A stretch of DNA of 64,000 bases from Bacillota bacterium (GCA_023443045.1 JAEZWK010000033.1:1-64000), one strand, 5' to 3'; shown: positions 34,854-45,300, counted from the first letter of the stretch. The notes: generated from the sequence alone by a model not told the origin. Numbers and translations are program-made.

Positions 34854-36872
34854 ATGAGCTTATCACAAATAAAAGGACTAGGAAAAAAGAGAATTGAACT
34901 ATTAAATAAATTGAATATAACGAATATTTATGATCTTGTTTTCTTTAAACCGAACTATTATGAAGACAGGAAAACTCTTTACAATTTACAGAATTATAAT
35001 TTAGAAAGTAGTGCTCTTTACAAGGTAAAAATTGTTACCGGTCCAATAAGAAATGTTTCAAAAAAAAATTTAAAATATATTATATATAATGCTGAAGATG
35101 CTTATAGAAGTATAGAAATCATTTTTTTTAATTTGCCATGGATTTCCAATTTTATAAAAATTGGTAGAAGTTATTATATTTTTGGACAAATAAAAAAGAA
35201 TGGCAATAAATTACAAATAACCAATCCTATGATTACTGAAAATCTTAATAATGATATTGGTGAGATTGTTCCTATATATCCTTTAACAAAGGGAATCACA
35301 CAAAAAGTAATTAGGGATTCTGTATATCAAGCACTAAAATTTGTAGATTTGAATTTATCTTTACCAAAAACAATTAGAGATAAATATAATTTGCCAGATA
35401 CCTTAACCATATTAAAATTTCTTCATTTTCCCAGTGATATAAATCAAGCAAAAACTGCAATGCAAGCTATGAAATACTTAGAATCTTTTATTTTTAATAT
35501 GATGATTACAAATAATGGACATTTTAGTAAAAAACAAGATGGAATAATCATTAAAGCATCAGAAATTGAAGATAAATTTATTAAATGTTTGCCTTTTTCT
35601 TTAACTGATGATCAAATCAACGTTATAAATAAGATTAAAGAAGAATTAGAATCAGAAAATATAATGAAATTATTAGTCCAGGGTGATGTGGGATCTGGTA
35701 AGACGATTGTTAGTCAATACGCATGCTTAAAAACTGCATATACGGGCTATCAAGTTGCTTTTATGAGTCCGACAAATATATTGGCAGAACAAAATTATAA
35801 TAAAACTAAATTGTTTTTAGATAGATTTAACATTACACACGCATATATAAGTTCAAAAACAAGTAATAAAGAAAAATCTAAAATAATTGATCAGGTTAGA
35901 GAAGGCAAGATAAAATGTTTATTTGGAACACACGCGCTAATCAGTGATAAAGTAAAATTTAATAATTTAGGTTTATTAATTATAGATGAACAACATAGGT
36001 TTGGAGTAAAGCAAAGAAATAAAATTCTCGAAGAAAATAAGTATTCTAATTTACTTGTAATGTCAGCAACTCCTATTCCAAGAACATTAGCTCTCATCAT
36101 TTATGGCGAATTGGATATGGCCGAAATTCATCAAATGCCAAATGGTAGAAAACCTATAAAAACATATTTAGTTACTAAGTCAGATGAACAGAAAATTTTT
36201 GAATTTGTAAAAAATCAAATTGAATTAGGAAGACAGGCTTATTTTGTATGCCCATTAATTGAAGAGAGTGCAAAATTAGATCTTATAAGTGCAACAGAAT
36301 ATTTTAAAAAAATAAAAGATGAATTCAAAAATTTAAATGTAGCATTACTAACAGGTAAAACAAGCGAAGAAGATAAAGATGGTGTAATGAGTAAATTTAG
36401 GGATGGGGATATACACATTCTTGTTTCTACTACTGTTATAGAAGTTGGTGTCGATGTACCTAATGCCAGCGTAATAGTTATACTTGATGCTCATAGATTT
36501 GGTTTGAGTCAATTACATCAGTTAAGAGGAAGAGTGGGAAGAGGACAATACGAATCATATGCTATATTATTAAGTGATAATCTAAATACAAATACTTTTA
36601 CAAGATTAAAAATCATGGAATCAACTACTGATGGATTTAAAATTTCCGAAGAAGATTTGAAGTTTAGAGGTCCTGGAGAATTACTAGGAAGTCAGCAACA
36701 TGGGATTCCAAAATTAAAATTTTTAGATATGAAAAATGACTTTAATTTACTTTTACAATCAAAAAAAGACATAATAGAATATAGTAAATATTTTAGTGAT
36801 GAAGAAATAATTAAAATTGAAGAATTAAAAGAAGTTTTGTTTAATTCAAATACGACAGGAGTGCTGAATTAA
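34854..36872 (+). CDS. recG: ATP-dependent DNA helicase RecG
   Basis: 672 residues. An N-terminal wedge/OB domain (about 1-200) is followed by SF2 helicase motifs: GDVGSGKT (Walker A), DEQHRFGV (Walker B), SATPIPRT (III), VSTTVIEVGVDVPNA (V) and HQLRGRVGRG (VI). RecG remodels stalled forks and branched DNA. The ATG at 34854 is chosen; a TTG at 34836 in frame lies in the hairpin loop without a ribosome binding site. It shares its last base with the rsmD ATG. Confidence 0.95.
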   Translation: MSLSQIKGLGKKRIELLNKLNITNIYDLVFFKPNYYEDRKTLYNLQNYNLESSALYKVKIVTGPIRNVSKKNLKYIIYNAEDAYRSIEIIFFNLPWISNFIKIGRSYYIFGQIKKNGNKLQITNPMITENLNNDIGEIVPIYPLTKGITQKVIRDSVYQALKFVDLNLSLPKTIRDKYNLPDTLTILKFLHFPSDINQAKTAMQAMKYLESFIFNMMITNNGHFSKKQDGIIIKASEIEDKFIKCLPFSLTDDQINVINKIKEELESENIMKLLVQGDVGSGKTIVSQYACLKTAYTGYQVAFMSPTNILAEQNYNKTKLFLDRFNITHAYISSKTSNKEKSKIIDQVREGKIKCLFGTHALISDKVKFNNLGLLIIDEQHRFGVKQRNKILEENKYSNLLVMSATPIPRTLALIIYGELDMAEIHQMPNGRKPIKTYLVTKSDEQKIFEFVKNQIELGRQAYFVCPLIEESAKLDLISATEYFKKIKDEFKNLNVALLTGKTSEEDKDGVMSKFRDGDIHILVSTTVIEVGVDVPNASVIVILDAHRFGLSQLHQLRGRVGRGQYESYAILLSDNLNTNTFTRLKIMESTTDGFKISEEDLKFRGPGELLGSQQHGIPKLKFLDMKNDFNLLLQSKKDIIEYSKYFSDEEIIKIEELKEVLFNSNTTGVLN

Positions 36873-37432
36873 TGAGAATAATATCAGGTGAAAAAAGGGG
36901 CGCAAAATTAGTAGCTCCTGAAGGCTTAAATACTCGTCCCACTGACGATAGATTAAAAGAGAATATTTTTAATTTAATTGGTCCTATAAAAAGTGATTCT
37001 AATATACTTGATTTATTTGCGGGTTCAGGACAGATTGGGTTTGAATTTTTAAGCCGCGGATCAAAAGAATGTGTATTTGTAGAAAAGAATATAAAGGCTA
37101 TTAATTCTATAAAAGAAAATGCTGAGAAACTTAATTATCTCGAAAAAATTTGCATAAAAAAATCTGATGTATTAAAATTTATTGATCAATATGATGAAAA
37201 AGAATTTGATTATATTTTTATTGATCCACCTTATGATGATAAAAATTTTGATGAAATATTGGAAAAAATAAATAATTCTGATATAATTAAAAGTGGTACA
37301 ATGATTATTATAGAAACACTATCAGATGTAGAAATAGATAAATTTAATATTTTTAAAGAAAGAGTATATGGTAAAAGGAAAATTATTATTTTAGAGGTTG
37401 ATTATGAGAGCGATATATCCAGGAAGTTTTGA
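36872..37432 (+). CDS. rsmD: 16S rRNA (guanine(966)-N(2))-methyltransferase
   Basis: 186 residues. The start [13 protein letters not shown] and [15 protein letters not shown] are typical of RsmD. SAM-binding [18 protein letters not shown] and the catalytic DPPY ([11 protein letters not shown]) are intact. It methylates G966 of 16S rRNA. The end overlaps coaD by 29 bases; the recG-rsmD-coaD order is widely conserved. Confidence 0.96.
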   Translation: MRIISGEKRGAKLVAPEGLNTRPTDDRLKENIFNLIGPIKSDSNILDLFAGSGQIGFEFLSRGSKECVFVEKNIKAINSIKENAEKLNYLEKICIKKSDVLKFIDQYDEKEFDYIFIDPPYDDKNFDEILEKINNSDIIKSGTMIIIETLSDVEIDKFNIFKERVYGKRKIIILEVDYESDISRKF

Positions 37433-37910
37433 TCCTGTTACTAATGGTCATCTAGATATAATTTATAGAGCGTCAAAAATATGCGATGAGTTGATTGTTG
37501 CTGTGTTAAATAATCCTTCTAAAAAATCCCTCTTTGATGTTGATGAAAGAGTCGAAATGATAAAAAAAATATTAAATAATAATAAAAATATTAGTGTTGA
37601 TCAATTTGACGGACTTTTGGTTTCTTATATGAAAGAAAAAGAGGCAAATGTTATTATAAGAGGATTAAGAGCTGTAAGTGATTATGAGTATGAATTACAG
37701 ATGGCTTTAGTGAATAAAAAATTAAACTCTAATATTGAGACCTTATTTTTGGTATCAAATACAGAATACTCATTTTTAAGTTCAAGTTTAGTAAAAGAAA
37801 TAGCTCAATTTGGAGGGAATCTAAGCGAAATGGTACCCAAAGAAATTGAGATAAATTTGTTCAAAAAATTAAATGGAGGAAACATCAATGGATGTAATGG
37901 AAATTATTAA
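37404..37910 (+). CDS. coaD: Phosphopantetheine adenylyltransferase
   Basis: 168 residues. [13 protein letters not shown] is the nucleotidyltransferase phosphate loop (TxGH-like NGH), and the segment [20 protein letters not shown] is the ISSTxVR-like motif. It transfers AMP from ATP to 4'-phosphopantetheine, downstream of CoaBC at 21172. The ATG lies within rsmD after AGAGG. The last 23 bases overlap the following coiled-coil gene. Confidence 0.96.
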   Translation: MRAIYPGSFDPVTNGHLDIIYRASKICDELIVAVLNNPSKKSLFDVDERVEMIKKILNNNKNISVDQFDGLLVSYMKEKEANVIIRGLRAVSDYEYELQMALVNKKLNSNIETLFLVSNTEYSFLSSSLVKEIAQFGGNLSEMVPKEIEINLFKKLNGGNINGCNGNY

Positions 37911-38355
37911 TGAAATTGAAGATGTAATCGAAGGTGCAAAAACTGCAATTTTGAGTAATAAGGTTGCAGTAAATAAAGAAGAAATATTAGAACTTATTTC
38001 AGACCTAAGAATCAAATTGCCTGACGAAATTAAGCAAGCAAAATGGATAAAAAGTGAGAGAGAAAGAATTTTAAATGAAGCAAGAATGGAAGGCGAGAAG
38101 GTAATAAATGATGCTAAAGTAGAACTTTCTAAATTGTTAAGCGAAGAAAGCGTTCTAATAGAAGCACAAAAAAGAGCTAATGATATGATATTAAATGCTA
38201 AAGAACAATCAGCTAAGATTATTGTAGGCAGTGTAGATTATACAGACAAATTTATCCATGAAACACAAACAAATTTAAAGAATATAATTGAAACATTAAA
38301 TGAAAATAGAAGACAATTACAAGATATGGCTTCATCTGTAAAAAAAGCAAAATAA
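37888..38355 (+). CDS. Coiled-coil protein resembling ATP synthase subunit b / DivIVA-like segments
   Basis: 155 residues, almost wholly helical and charged: long heptad-like stretches such as [19 protein letters not shown]. There is no membrane helix. It is an example of the small proteins found after coaD in many clostridia and often labelled ATPase or ATP synthase F0 subunit B-like, although no ATP synthase genes are nearby. It starts with [18 protein letters not shown] at the ATG 37888 behind GGAGG. The role is unknown; a scaffold or membrane-domain-associated role can only be guessed. Confidence 0.75.
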   Translation: MDVMEIINEIEDVIEGAKTAILSNKVAVNKEEILELISDLRIKLPDEIKQAKWIKSERERILNEARMEGEKVINDAKVELSKLLSEESVLIEAQKRANDMILNAKEQSAKIIVGSVDYTDKFIHETQTNLKNIIETLNENRRQLQDMASSVKKAK

Positions 38356-38377
38356 GGGGTATAACCCCTTATTTTTT
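38351..38377. terminator. Bidirectional terminator between the coiled-coil gene and tmcAL
   Basis: Stem AATAAGGGG at 38351-38359 with its complement at 38365-38373, then a T run to 38377. On the minus strand the hairpin is followed by TTTTGCTTTTTT, so it can serve the convergent tmcAL as well. Confidence 0.85.
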
Positions 38378-39442
38378 ATATATATTTTTTTCAAAATCAT
38401 TTATAACTTTCTTATTATTGAAGGAATAATACATAGTAGAATGTCTGTTGTTAAGATAAAAAAGAGTTTTTAAATTATTACTTGATTTATCGACTGTTTT
38501 TTTGCTACCTAGAATAGGACTTCTTATTTTCTTCAAAATATCATACCCATTTTTTGAAATGGATAAAGGATGAACATAATCAAGATAAAACAAATCTTTT
38601 TCTTGATCATTAATATCTAAAATCTGTTTTAATAGAAATCTATTAATTTTAGATGCGCTTAAAAGTTTATGTCTTGTTGATTCGATAAAATCTACATAAT
38701 TACACTTATCTTTTAAATTTTTATTAATTCTAGATATATCAGAGTCATTAATGTCGATTCCAGTATTCATATTGTCAATACATTTTGCTCTAATATATTT
38801 ATAAATATCTCCGACGGATGTATAAAAGTAATTATTTGATTTTTTTATAAATGATCTAAGGGCAGTTGATGAGAATTTATAATTATTTTTATCTCCATGA
38901 TCTGCAGCTATTCGTTTAATGGGAATAAAATCTATATGATTTAAATTAAGCTTTTCTAATGATTTTAGATATGATATTCCTAAACCATCGTTAGACCCCA
39001 ATTTTTTTCCAGTTTTTTTATAAATTTCATTTCTCAAAGACTCACTTAGGCTTATGTTTTTAGAATAATTATTTTTTGAAATATAATCTAAAGTATTTTT
39101 AGCATCCAACAGAAAAGATTTATCAGCAGTTTCAGAACCAAAAAAAATCGCTTTTATATTGTCAATATTTTTGATAATAGATAGAGAGTTATGAGCAAAT
39201 TCACCTGCTGATTGTAAAGAATACAGTGCAGGAATTTCAAGAACGAGATCAGCATATTTATTTGTTAGTAAACTTGCTCTATAATATTTATTAAAAACTG
39301 CAAAGTCACCTCTTTGAACATAATTACCACTTAATAGAATCAATATTTTACTATATGGGTATAGGTTTTTAATTTTAGTCAAGAGATATTTATGACCATC
39401 ATGAAGTGGATTAGTTTCCATTATACAGATAAATATATCCAT
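38369..39442 (-). CDS. tmcAL: tRNA(Met) cytidine acetate ligase TmcAL
   Basis: 357 residues. The nucleotidyltransferase start reads ICIMETNPLHDGHKYLL (HxGH motif), then SGNYVQRGDFAVFNKYYRA and LVLEIP, all hallmarks of TmcAL (formerly YlbM). It activates acetate with ATP and makes N4-acetylcytidine at the wobble position of elongator tRNA-Met. It stands alone on the minus strand and diverges from ackA, the acetate kinase, so both genes that meet acetate share one intergenic region. The ribosome binding site is GAGGTGA. Confidence 0.9.
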   Translation of the reverse strand: MDIFICIMETNPLHDGHKYLLTKIKNLYPYSKILILLSGNYVQRGDFAVFNKYYRASLLTNKYADLVLEIPALYSLQSAGEFAHNSLSIIKNIDNIKAIFFGSETADKSFLLDAKNTLDYISKNNYSKNISLSESLRNEIYKKTGKKLGSNDGLGISYLKSLEKLNLNHIDFIPIKRIAADHGDKNNYKFSSTALRSFIKKSNNYFYTSVGDIYKYIRAKCIDNMNTGIDINDSDISRINKNLKDKCNYVDFIESTRHKLLSASKINRFLLKQILDINDQEKDLFYLDYVHPLSISKNGYDILKKIRSPILGSKKTVDKSSNNLKTLFYLNNRHSTMYYSFNNKKVINDFEKNIYKK

Positions 39443-39459
39443 TATTTCACCTCATAAAT

Positions 39460-39487
39460 ATAATAACTTATTTAAAATAAATTTCAA
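39460..39487 (-). promoter_or_regulatory. Putative tmcAL promoter
   Basis: On the minus strand TTGAAA (complement of 39482-39487), a 16-base spacer and TATTAT (complement of 39460-39465), 18 bases before the ATG. The region is nearly pure A/T, so the match is weak evidence. Confidence 0.35.
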
Positions 39488-39494
39488 TATATAA

Positions 39495-39523
39495 TTGAAA
39501 AAAAATAAAAAAAATGTTATCAT
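39495..39523 (+). promoter_or_regulatory. Promoter of ackA
   Basis: TTGAAA at 39495-39500, a 17-base spacer rich in A, and TATCAT at 39518-39523. It is about 30 bases before the ackA ATG. Confidence 0.55.
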
Positions 39524-39553
39524 ATATGGAGATTAAATATGGAGGAGTTAGTG

Positions 39554-40738
39554 ATGAAAATTTTAGTAATAAATTGTGGAAGTTCATCTCTCAAATACCA
39601 ATTGATAGATATGACAAATGAAGATGTTCTTTGTAAAGGACTAGTAGAAAGAATTGGAATAGATGGATCTAAAATTACTCATAAGATTGGTGATACAAAA
39701 GTTGAATTAGTTGAAGAAATGAAAGATCACAAAAAAGCGTTAGAATTAGTTATAGAGCAACTTATTAACAAAGAACATGGTGCTGTTAAAGATCTTAGTG
39801 AAATTAATGCTGTTGGTCATAGGGTAGTTCATGGTGGTGAAAAATTTAATGACTCAGTAAAAATTGATCAAAATGTATTAAATGCAATTAAAGAATGCTC
39901 TGATTTAGCTCCTTTGCACAATCCTGCAAATATTTTAGGAATTGAAGCTATTATGGAAATTATGCCTGGTGTAAGTAATGTGGCAGTTTTTGATACAGCT
40001 TTTCATCAGACTATGCCAGCGGAAAATTATCTATATGCTATACCATATGAATATTATGAAAAATATTCTATTCGTAGATATGGATTCCATGGTACAAGCC
40101 ATAACTATGTAAGTCATAAAGCAGCGGAACTATTAGGAAAAAATATTGAAGATTTAAAAATAGTAACTTGTCATTTAGGAAATGGATCTTCTCTTGCTGC
40201 AGTACAAAATGGAAAAGTTATTGATACGTCAATGGGTTTAACACCACTTGAAGGGGTTTGTATGGGAACAAGAAGTGGCGATATGGATCCTGCGATTTTG
40301 ACATTTTTGATGGAAAAAGAAAATCTCTCTACTCAAGAAATTAATAATATTCTTAATAAAAAAAGTGGAGTTTTAGCTCTTTCAGGAATTAGTTCGGATT
40401 TTAGAGATATTGAAGAACAAATGAATACTAATGAGCGCGCAAAAATTGCATTAGAGCAGTTTGCAAATAGAACAAGAAAATATATTGCAGCTTATGCATC
40501 TCAAATGAATGGTTGTGATGCTATCGTATTTACCGCTGGTTTAGGAGAAAATTCTAAAGAAATGCGCGAAATGATTTGTGAAAAATTGACATTTATGGGC
40601 GCGGAATTAGATGTTGAAAAAAATAATGTTAGAGGTAAAGATGCTATAGTTTCTAAAGACTCTAGTAAAGTTAAAATATTAGTTGTACCTACTAACGAAG
40701 AATTAATGATTGCAAGAGACACAAAAAGGTTAGCATAG
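39554..40738 (+). CDS. ackA: Acetate kinase
   Basis: 394 residues. [14 protein letters not shown] at the start is the phosphate-binding motif. [33 protein letters not shown] [12 protein letters not shown] and the segment [15 protein letters not shown] follow in order. It makes ATP and acetate from acetyl phosphate, the energy-yielding end of fermentation. The pta partner is not in the window. The ATG at 39554 follows GGAGGAGTTAG; an in-frame ATG at 39539 would place that site inside the gene. Confidence 0.97.
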   Translation: MKILVINCGSSSLKYQLIDMTNEDVLCKGLVERIGIDGSKITHKIGDTKVELVEEMKDHKKALELVIEQLINKEHGAVKDLSEINAVGHRVVHGGEKFNDSVKIDQNVLNAIKECSDLAPLHNPANILGIEAIMEIMPGVSNVAVFDTAFHQTMPAENYLYAIPYEYYEKYSIRRYGFHGTSHNYVSHKAAELLGKNIEDLKIVTCHLGNGSSLAAVQNGKVIDTSMGLTPLEGVCMGTRSGDMDPAILTFLMEKENLSTQEINNILNKKSGVLALSGISSDFRDIEEQMNTNERAKIALEQFANRTRKYIAAYASQMNGCDAIVFTAGLGENSKEMREMICEKLTFMGAELDVEKNNVRGKDAIVSKDSSKVKILVVPTNEELMIARDTKRLA

Positions 40739-40741
40739 ATA

Positions 40742-40770
40742 TTGACAAATCAAATTTTTTAGTGTAAAAT
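40742..40770 (+). promoter_or_regulatory. Promoter of rpmF
   Basis: Exact TTGACA at 40742-40747, a 17-base spacer and TAAAAT at 40765-40770, directly behind the ackA stop. Confidence 0.8.
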
Positions 40771-40804
40771 ATTTTATTGATTGATATTATAATGGAGGTG
40801 TAAA

Positions 40805-40990
40805 ATGGCAGTACCTAAGCGTAAGACGTCCAAGGCTAGAAGGAATAAACGTAGAGCTTCTTCATATACATTACCTAGAGTAACGGTTGTAACTTGTCCA
40901 GAATGCGGACAACCTAAGAGACCACATAGAGTATGTCCACACTGCGGATATTACAATAAAAGAGAAGTTATAGAAATTGCTAGCAACTAA
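40805..40990 (+). CDS. rpmF: 50S ribosomal protein L32
   Basis: 61 residues. MAVPKRKTSKARRNKRRAS is the universal L32 start. The zinc ribbon CPECGQPKRPHRVCPHC has both CxxC pairs. The ATG follows GGAGGTG. The DUF177 gene yceD that usually precedes rpmF is missing here, and a terminator separates it from plsX. Confidence 0.98.
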   Translation: MAVPKRKTSKARRNKRRASSYTLPRVTVVTCPECGQPKRPHRVCPHCGYYNKREVIEIASN

Positions 40991-41016
40991 TGGATAGTTA
41001 TCTATCCATTTTTTTA
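40989..41016 (+). terminator. Terminator of rpmF
   Basis: Perfect 9-bp stem AATGGATAG at 40989-40997 with CTATCCATT at 41002-41010, loop TTAT, then a T run. It overlaps the rpmF stop codon. Confidence 0.9.
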
Positions 41017-41020
41017 TTAC

Positions 41021-41049
41021 TTGATTTTGCGATGTATTTTTATTATAAT
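41021..41049 (+). promoter_or_regulatory. Promoter of plsX-acpP
   Basis: TTGATT at 41021-41026, a 17-base spacer and TATAAT at 41044-41049, with the plsX ATG only 16 bases later. The leader would therefore be very short. Confidence 0.7.
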
Positions 41050-41064
41050 TAAAGTGGTGATTTT

Positions 41065-42045
41065 ATGAAAATATTAATAGATACTTGCGGTTTGGATTTG
41101 GGTTATAAGGAAATTCTAAAAGCAGTTTCTATGCTAAATGATAAAGAAATTCAAATTTCTGTTATAGGTAATGAAAATATAAAAGATGATTTTAAAAATA
41201 ATAATATAGATTTTATTATAGCTAACGAAGAGATTTCTACTTCAGAAAAAAATCCTGCTTTTGCAATTAGAAAATACAAAGACTCAACTTTAGTTAAGGG
41301 TTTAACTCTTTTAAAAAATGATAGTTTTGACGCTTTTATTTCTGCAGGATCAACTGGTGCTTTATTAGCAGGAGCGATGTTAGTTGTAGGTAGAATACCA
41401 AATGTTAAACGAGCTTGTTTAATGCTTCCTTTACCAAATATTAAGTATAATAAAAAGACTTTCTTACTGGATGTTGGAGCTAATGTGGATATTGGTCCTG
41501 AAGTATTATTAAGTTTTGCTGAAATGGCGTGCGAATACGTTAAAAACACTACTAAAAACTCATCGCCATCTATAAAACTTTTGAACAATGGTATTGAAGA
41601 GGAAAAAGGTACAGAACTAACTAAAGAAACTCACAAGTTACTTAAACAGTCTTCTCTAAATTTTACAGGAAATATTGAAGCAAGATATATTTTTGAGACT
41701 GATGCAGATATTATCGTGACAGATGGTTTTACTGGAAATGTGTTGTTAAAATCTGTTGAAGGAACTGTTAACTTATTTAAATTATCACTAAAAGATCTAG
41801 CCAACAACTCTCTAAAAAACAAACTTGGATTAGGTCTTATATATACAGATTTAAAAAAACAATTGTCTTCTTTAGATTCTTCGAAGGTTGGTGCTCTTCC
41901 ATTGTTAGGTGTAGGGAAGTTGGTTATGAAGATGCATGGTTCCTCTAATGCGGAAGCAATATATAATTCTATAATGGCATCTAAAGATCTAGTGGACAGT
42001 CATTTTATAAAAAAATTAATTGAAATATATAATAATAGGGGGTAA
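41065..42045 (+). CDS. plsX: Phosphate acyltransferase PlsX
   Basis: 326 residues. FISAGSTGALLAGAMLVVGRI, LLDVGANVDIGPEVLLSFA and IVTDGFTGNVLLKSVEG are PlsX hallmarks. It makes acyl-phosphate from acyl-ACP, which PlsY (12546) uses. The N-terminus, MKILIDTCGLDLGYKEIL, is changed from the usual MGGD: the second acidic glycine-rich loop (DAMGGD in most homologues) is replaced here by DTCGLDLG, an unusual but conservative variant in a peripheral membrane enzyme. acpP follows after 4 bases. Confidence 0.93.
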   Translation: MKILIDTCGLDLGYKEILKAVSMLNDKEIQISVIGNENIKDDFKNNNIDFIIANEEISTSEKNPAFAIRKYKDSTLVKGLTLLKNDSFDAFISAGSTGALLAGAMLVVGRIPNVKRACLMLPLPNIKYNKKTFLLDVGANVDIGPEVLLSFAEMACEYVKNTTKNSSPSIKLLNNGIEEEKGTELTKETHKLLKQSSLNFTGNIEARYIFETDADIIVTDGFTGNVLLKSVEGTVNLFKLSLKDLANNSLKNKLGLGLIYTDLKKQLSSLDSSKVGALPLLGVGKLVMKMHGSSNAEAIYNSIMASKDLVDSHFIKKLIEIYNNRG

Positions 42046-42049
42046 TTAA

Positions 42050-42274
42050 ATGAAAGATAAAGTTTTAGAATTGATTTCAAATCAATTTAATGTACCTGTA
42101 GAAAAATTAAATGAGAATATGTCATTTAAGGAAGATTTAAATGCTGATTCGATAGATCTTGTACAATTGATTATGACAATTGAGGCGGAGTTTAATGTTG
42201 ATACAACAGATGAAGATCTTGACTCAATAAAGACAATTGGAGATTGTTTAAAATATATTGATAAAATGAATTAG
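42050..42274 (+). CDS. acpP: Acyl carrier protein
   Basis: 74 residues, acidic, four-helix ACP. The phosphopantetheine attachment Ser34 is in NADSIDLVQLIM, a variant of DSLDxVE. CoA made through CoaBC and CoaD supplies the prosthetic group. It carries acyl chains for fatty acid synthesis and hands them to PlsX. It is followed by a terminator. Confidence 0.96.
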   Translation: MKDKVLELISNQFNVPVEKLNENMSFKEDLNADSIDLVQLIMTIEAEFNVDTTDEDLDSIKTIGDCLKYIDKMN

Positions 42275-42275
42275 T

Positions 42276-42298
42276 AAAGAAGCTTATGCTTCTTTTTT
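42276..42298 (+). terminator. Terminator of plsX-acpP
   Basis: Stem AAAGAAGC at 42276-42283 with GCTTCTTT at 42288-42295, loop TTAT, and a T run to 42298. It separates acpP from smc. Confidence 0.85.
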
Positions 42299-42312
42299 AA
42301 TGGAGGATTTAT

Positions 42313-45300
42313 TTGAAATTAAAAGATTTAACACTAAAGGGTTTTAAAAGCTTTTATAATACAACTAAATTTGAATTTCTTCCTGGAATTACTGCTATTG
42401 TAGGTCCCAATGGTAGCGGGAAAAGCAATATTAGTGATGCTATCAGATGGGTTTTAGGAGAAACAAGCATAAAATCTTTAAGAGGAAATAAGATGGAAGA
42501 TGTTATTTCGACAGGTTCTGATTTGGTTAAACCAGTAGGCTTTGCTGAAGTTTCAATAACGTTTTCTGACTGTAAATTTGATAACCTTCCATATACTGAA
42601 ATAAATGTTTCCAGACGAATTTATAGAGATGGAGAAAGTGAGTTTTTTATAAACAAAAATAAAGTAAGACTGAAAGATATAAGAGACTTATTTTTAGATA
42701 CAGGAGTTGGAAGAGACGGATATTCATTCGTAGGACAAGGAGAAATCGAAACCATATTATCTACCAAGCCTGAAGATTTGAGGATCATGTTTGAAGAAGC
42801 TTCGGGAATTTCTAAATATAAAACTAGAAAAGAAGAATCCTTGAGGAAAATAAATAAAGCTAGAGATAATTTAGTCAGATTAAACGATATAAATAAAGAG
42901 ATTTCACTACAATACGAAGCATTAGATATAGAATCCAAAAAAGCCATAGAGTTACAAGACATAGTTTATAAAAAGAAACATTTAGAATTATCAGAAATGA
43001 AATATTCATTTCAAAAACTAAATTCAGACTTAGAAAAAAATGCATTGATATATAATGATTTAAAAGAACAAATAGAGATTTTAGATGAAAAATTGTTAAA
43101 AAATCAAGAATATAAAAATAATTTAGATATAGAAGTACAAGAACTGAATTTAGAAAAAGAAAGATTAAATAATAATTTCATTGAAGAGAATAAGATTTCT
43201 AGTAATATAAAGACAGAACTAGCTGTAATTAATGAAAAAATAAAAAATATTGAGATAAAAAAAGATTCTATTAAAGAGCAGATAAACTTAAATAGTACAC
43301 AAATCGAAGAAAATTTAGTAAAAATTGATGAGATTAATAGAAATATAAACTCAAAAAATATAGAGTTAGATGAAAATATAGATAACTCAATTGTGAATAA
43401 CGATAAAAAAATAAGTGAATTAGAAAAGGAATACTCAAATCTTAAAGAAAACAGCTGGAAATTACGACTAGAATTAAAAGAAATAGAGATAGAAAATGCT
43501 AAAATTGATGAAAATAATTTTATAAATAAAAATCTGGTTAAAGAGTTTGAGTACAAAATTAATTCTGCAGAACAAGAAATCAAGAAATGTGAAGAAGAAA
43601 ATAGAATTTTATTAAATAAAAAGGGAAATTTAGAAGAAAAGTTAGAATTCCAATTAAATATACTAAATAAACTATCTATTTCCTATGATGAAATCACAAA
43701 TAATAGAGATGAGATATATGAAGAGATTAAAGAACTAGAAAAAAATATTAGTATATTAAATGCAAAAATTGAATCTGAAGAGAATTATTTAGATAATGGA
43801 AATCTTTTATCTAGAATGAATAAGGTTTTAAAAGAAAAATTTGGTAAAGACTTTATTGGGCCAGTATATGAAAATATTAAAATTAAAGATAACTATACAA
43901 AAGCTGTAGATATAGCGTTTGGAACTAAGCAAAATTATTTTCTAGTAAAAAATTCCGAAATCGTAAAACAAATTATAGAATTTATAAATTTAAAAAAGTT
44001 AGGTAGAGCAACATTCTTACCACTTGATGTTTTTTTTAATACTCATTTTAATTCTGAAATAAAAAAGCGTGCTGCTGTTTTAGGATATGTTTCAGATTTT
44101 ATAGAAACTGATGCCGAATATAAAAATGCTATTTTTAGCCTAATTAAAGATATAGTAGTTGTGGATAATATAGATGCAGCTATTATTAATAGGAAAGCTA
44201 TTAATAAAACAATCGTTACTTTAGATGGAGAATTGTTACATTTCTCAGGATCCATAACTGGAGGAAATAAAATCTCCAAAAACATAAGTTCAATTGAATC
44301 TAAAAATAATATTAAACTTTTAAAAAGTGAGAAGACAGAAAAAGAATCTTATATAAATAATAAAAGTAAATTGTATAGATCAATTGAAATAGAAATCGAA
44401 AATATTAAAAAAGAAATAGAAAAGACCAAAATAAATTTAGATGATTTGAAATTAAAAAACAGAGAGAATGATTCTAAAATTGAGTTTAATAATATAAAAC
44501 TAGAAAGTTTAAAGAATAATCTTAAGGATTTAAAAGGTGAAATAGAAAAAAAATCAATTACTACAGAAAAATTAGATATAGACACAAAACAAAAAGAGTT
44601 ATTAGTAATAGATAATGCAATAAAGGAATTTGAAAAATATAAATTGCCAAAAATTGAAAAGCTAAAAGATATTAATGTTAAGTTAAATAACGAAGTGATA
44701 GAGTATGAAAAAATTAACTTAGATAAAAAGCTGTTACAAGAAAAATTAAATATAACTTCTGAAATTAATAAAGAGTTAGAAGAAAAAAATAAATCTTTAT
44801 ATAATGAATCTAATAATATTGATGTAGAAATAGTAAAATTAAAGGAATCTAAAGAAATAATATTTAATAATTTATCAAAATATGATTCTCTGGAGAGAGA
44901 TTTTAACATAAAACATAATAAATTAATTGATAATATCTCTGAATTAAATTTAAAACTCAAAAATATCGAAAGCGAAACAAACGAGTTTATACTCGAAAAA
45001 AATAACTTGAATAATGAATATAATATTAATAGTATAAAACAAGCAAAATTAGAAGAAAATATAGATAATATAAAAGATATTATAAATAATAGTTATGACA
45101 TTCAATACGATGAGTTTTTAAAGTTGGAACCAGTTAAAAATCAAAATAATATAAAAAAAGAATTATCTCAACTAAATGTCAGGATATTAGAATTGGGTAA
45201 TGTCAATATGAAAGCTCCAGAAGAATTTGATGAGATACGCAAGAGAAAAGAGTTTTATGATTCTCAAATTTCCGATGTTGAAAATTCCATATATGATTTA

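Noticed and set aside
43104..43583. Another long antisense frame in the first coiled coil of smc
   Set aside because: Same cause: complement of Glu/Lys-rich heptads gives Phe/Ser/Leu-rich nonsense.
44349..44960. A 203-codon open frame on the minus strand inside smc
   Set aside because: It is antisense to the A-rich coiled-coil codons of smc, which leave few stops. The product is a Ser/Leu/Ile/Phe-rich low-complexity chain, and there is no ribosome binding site or family resemblance.
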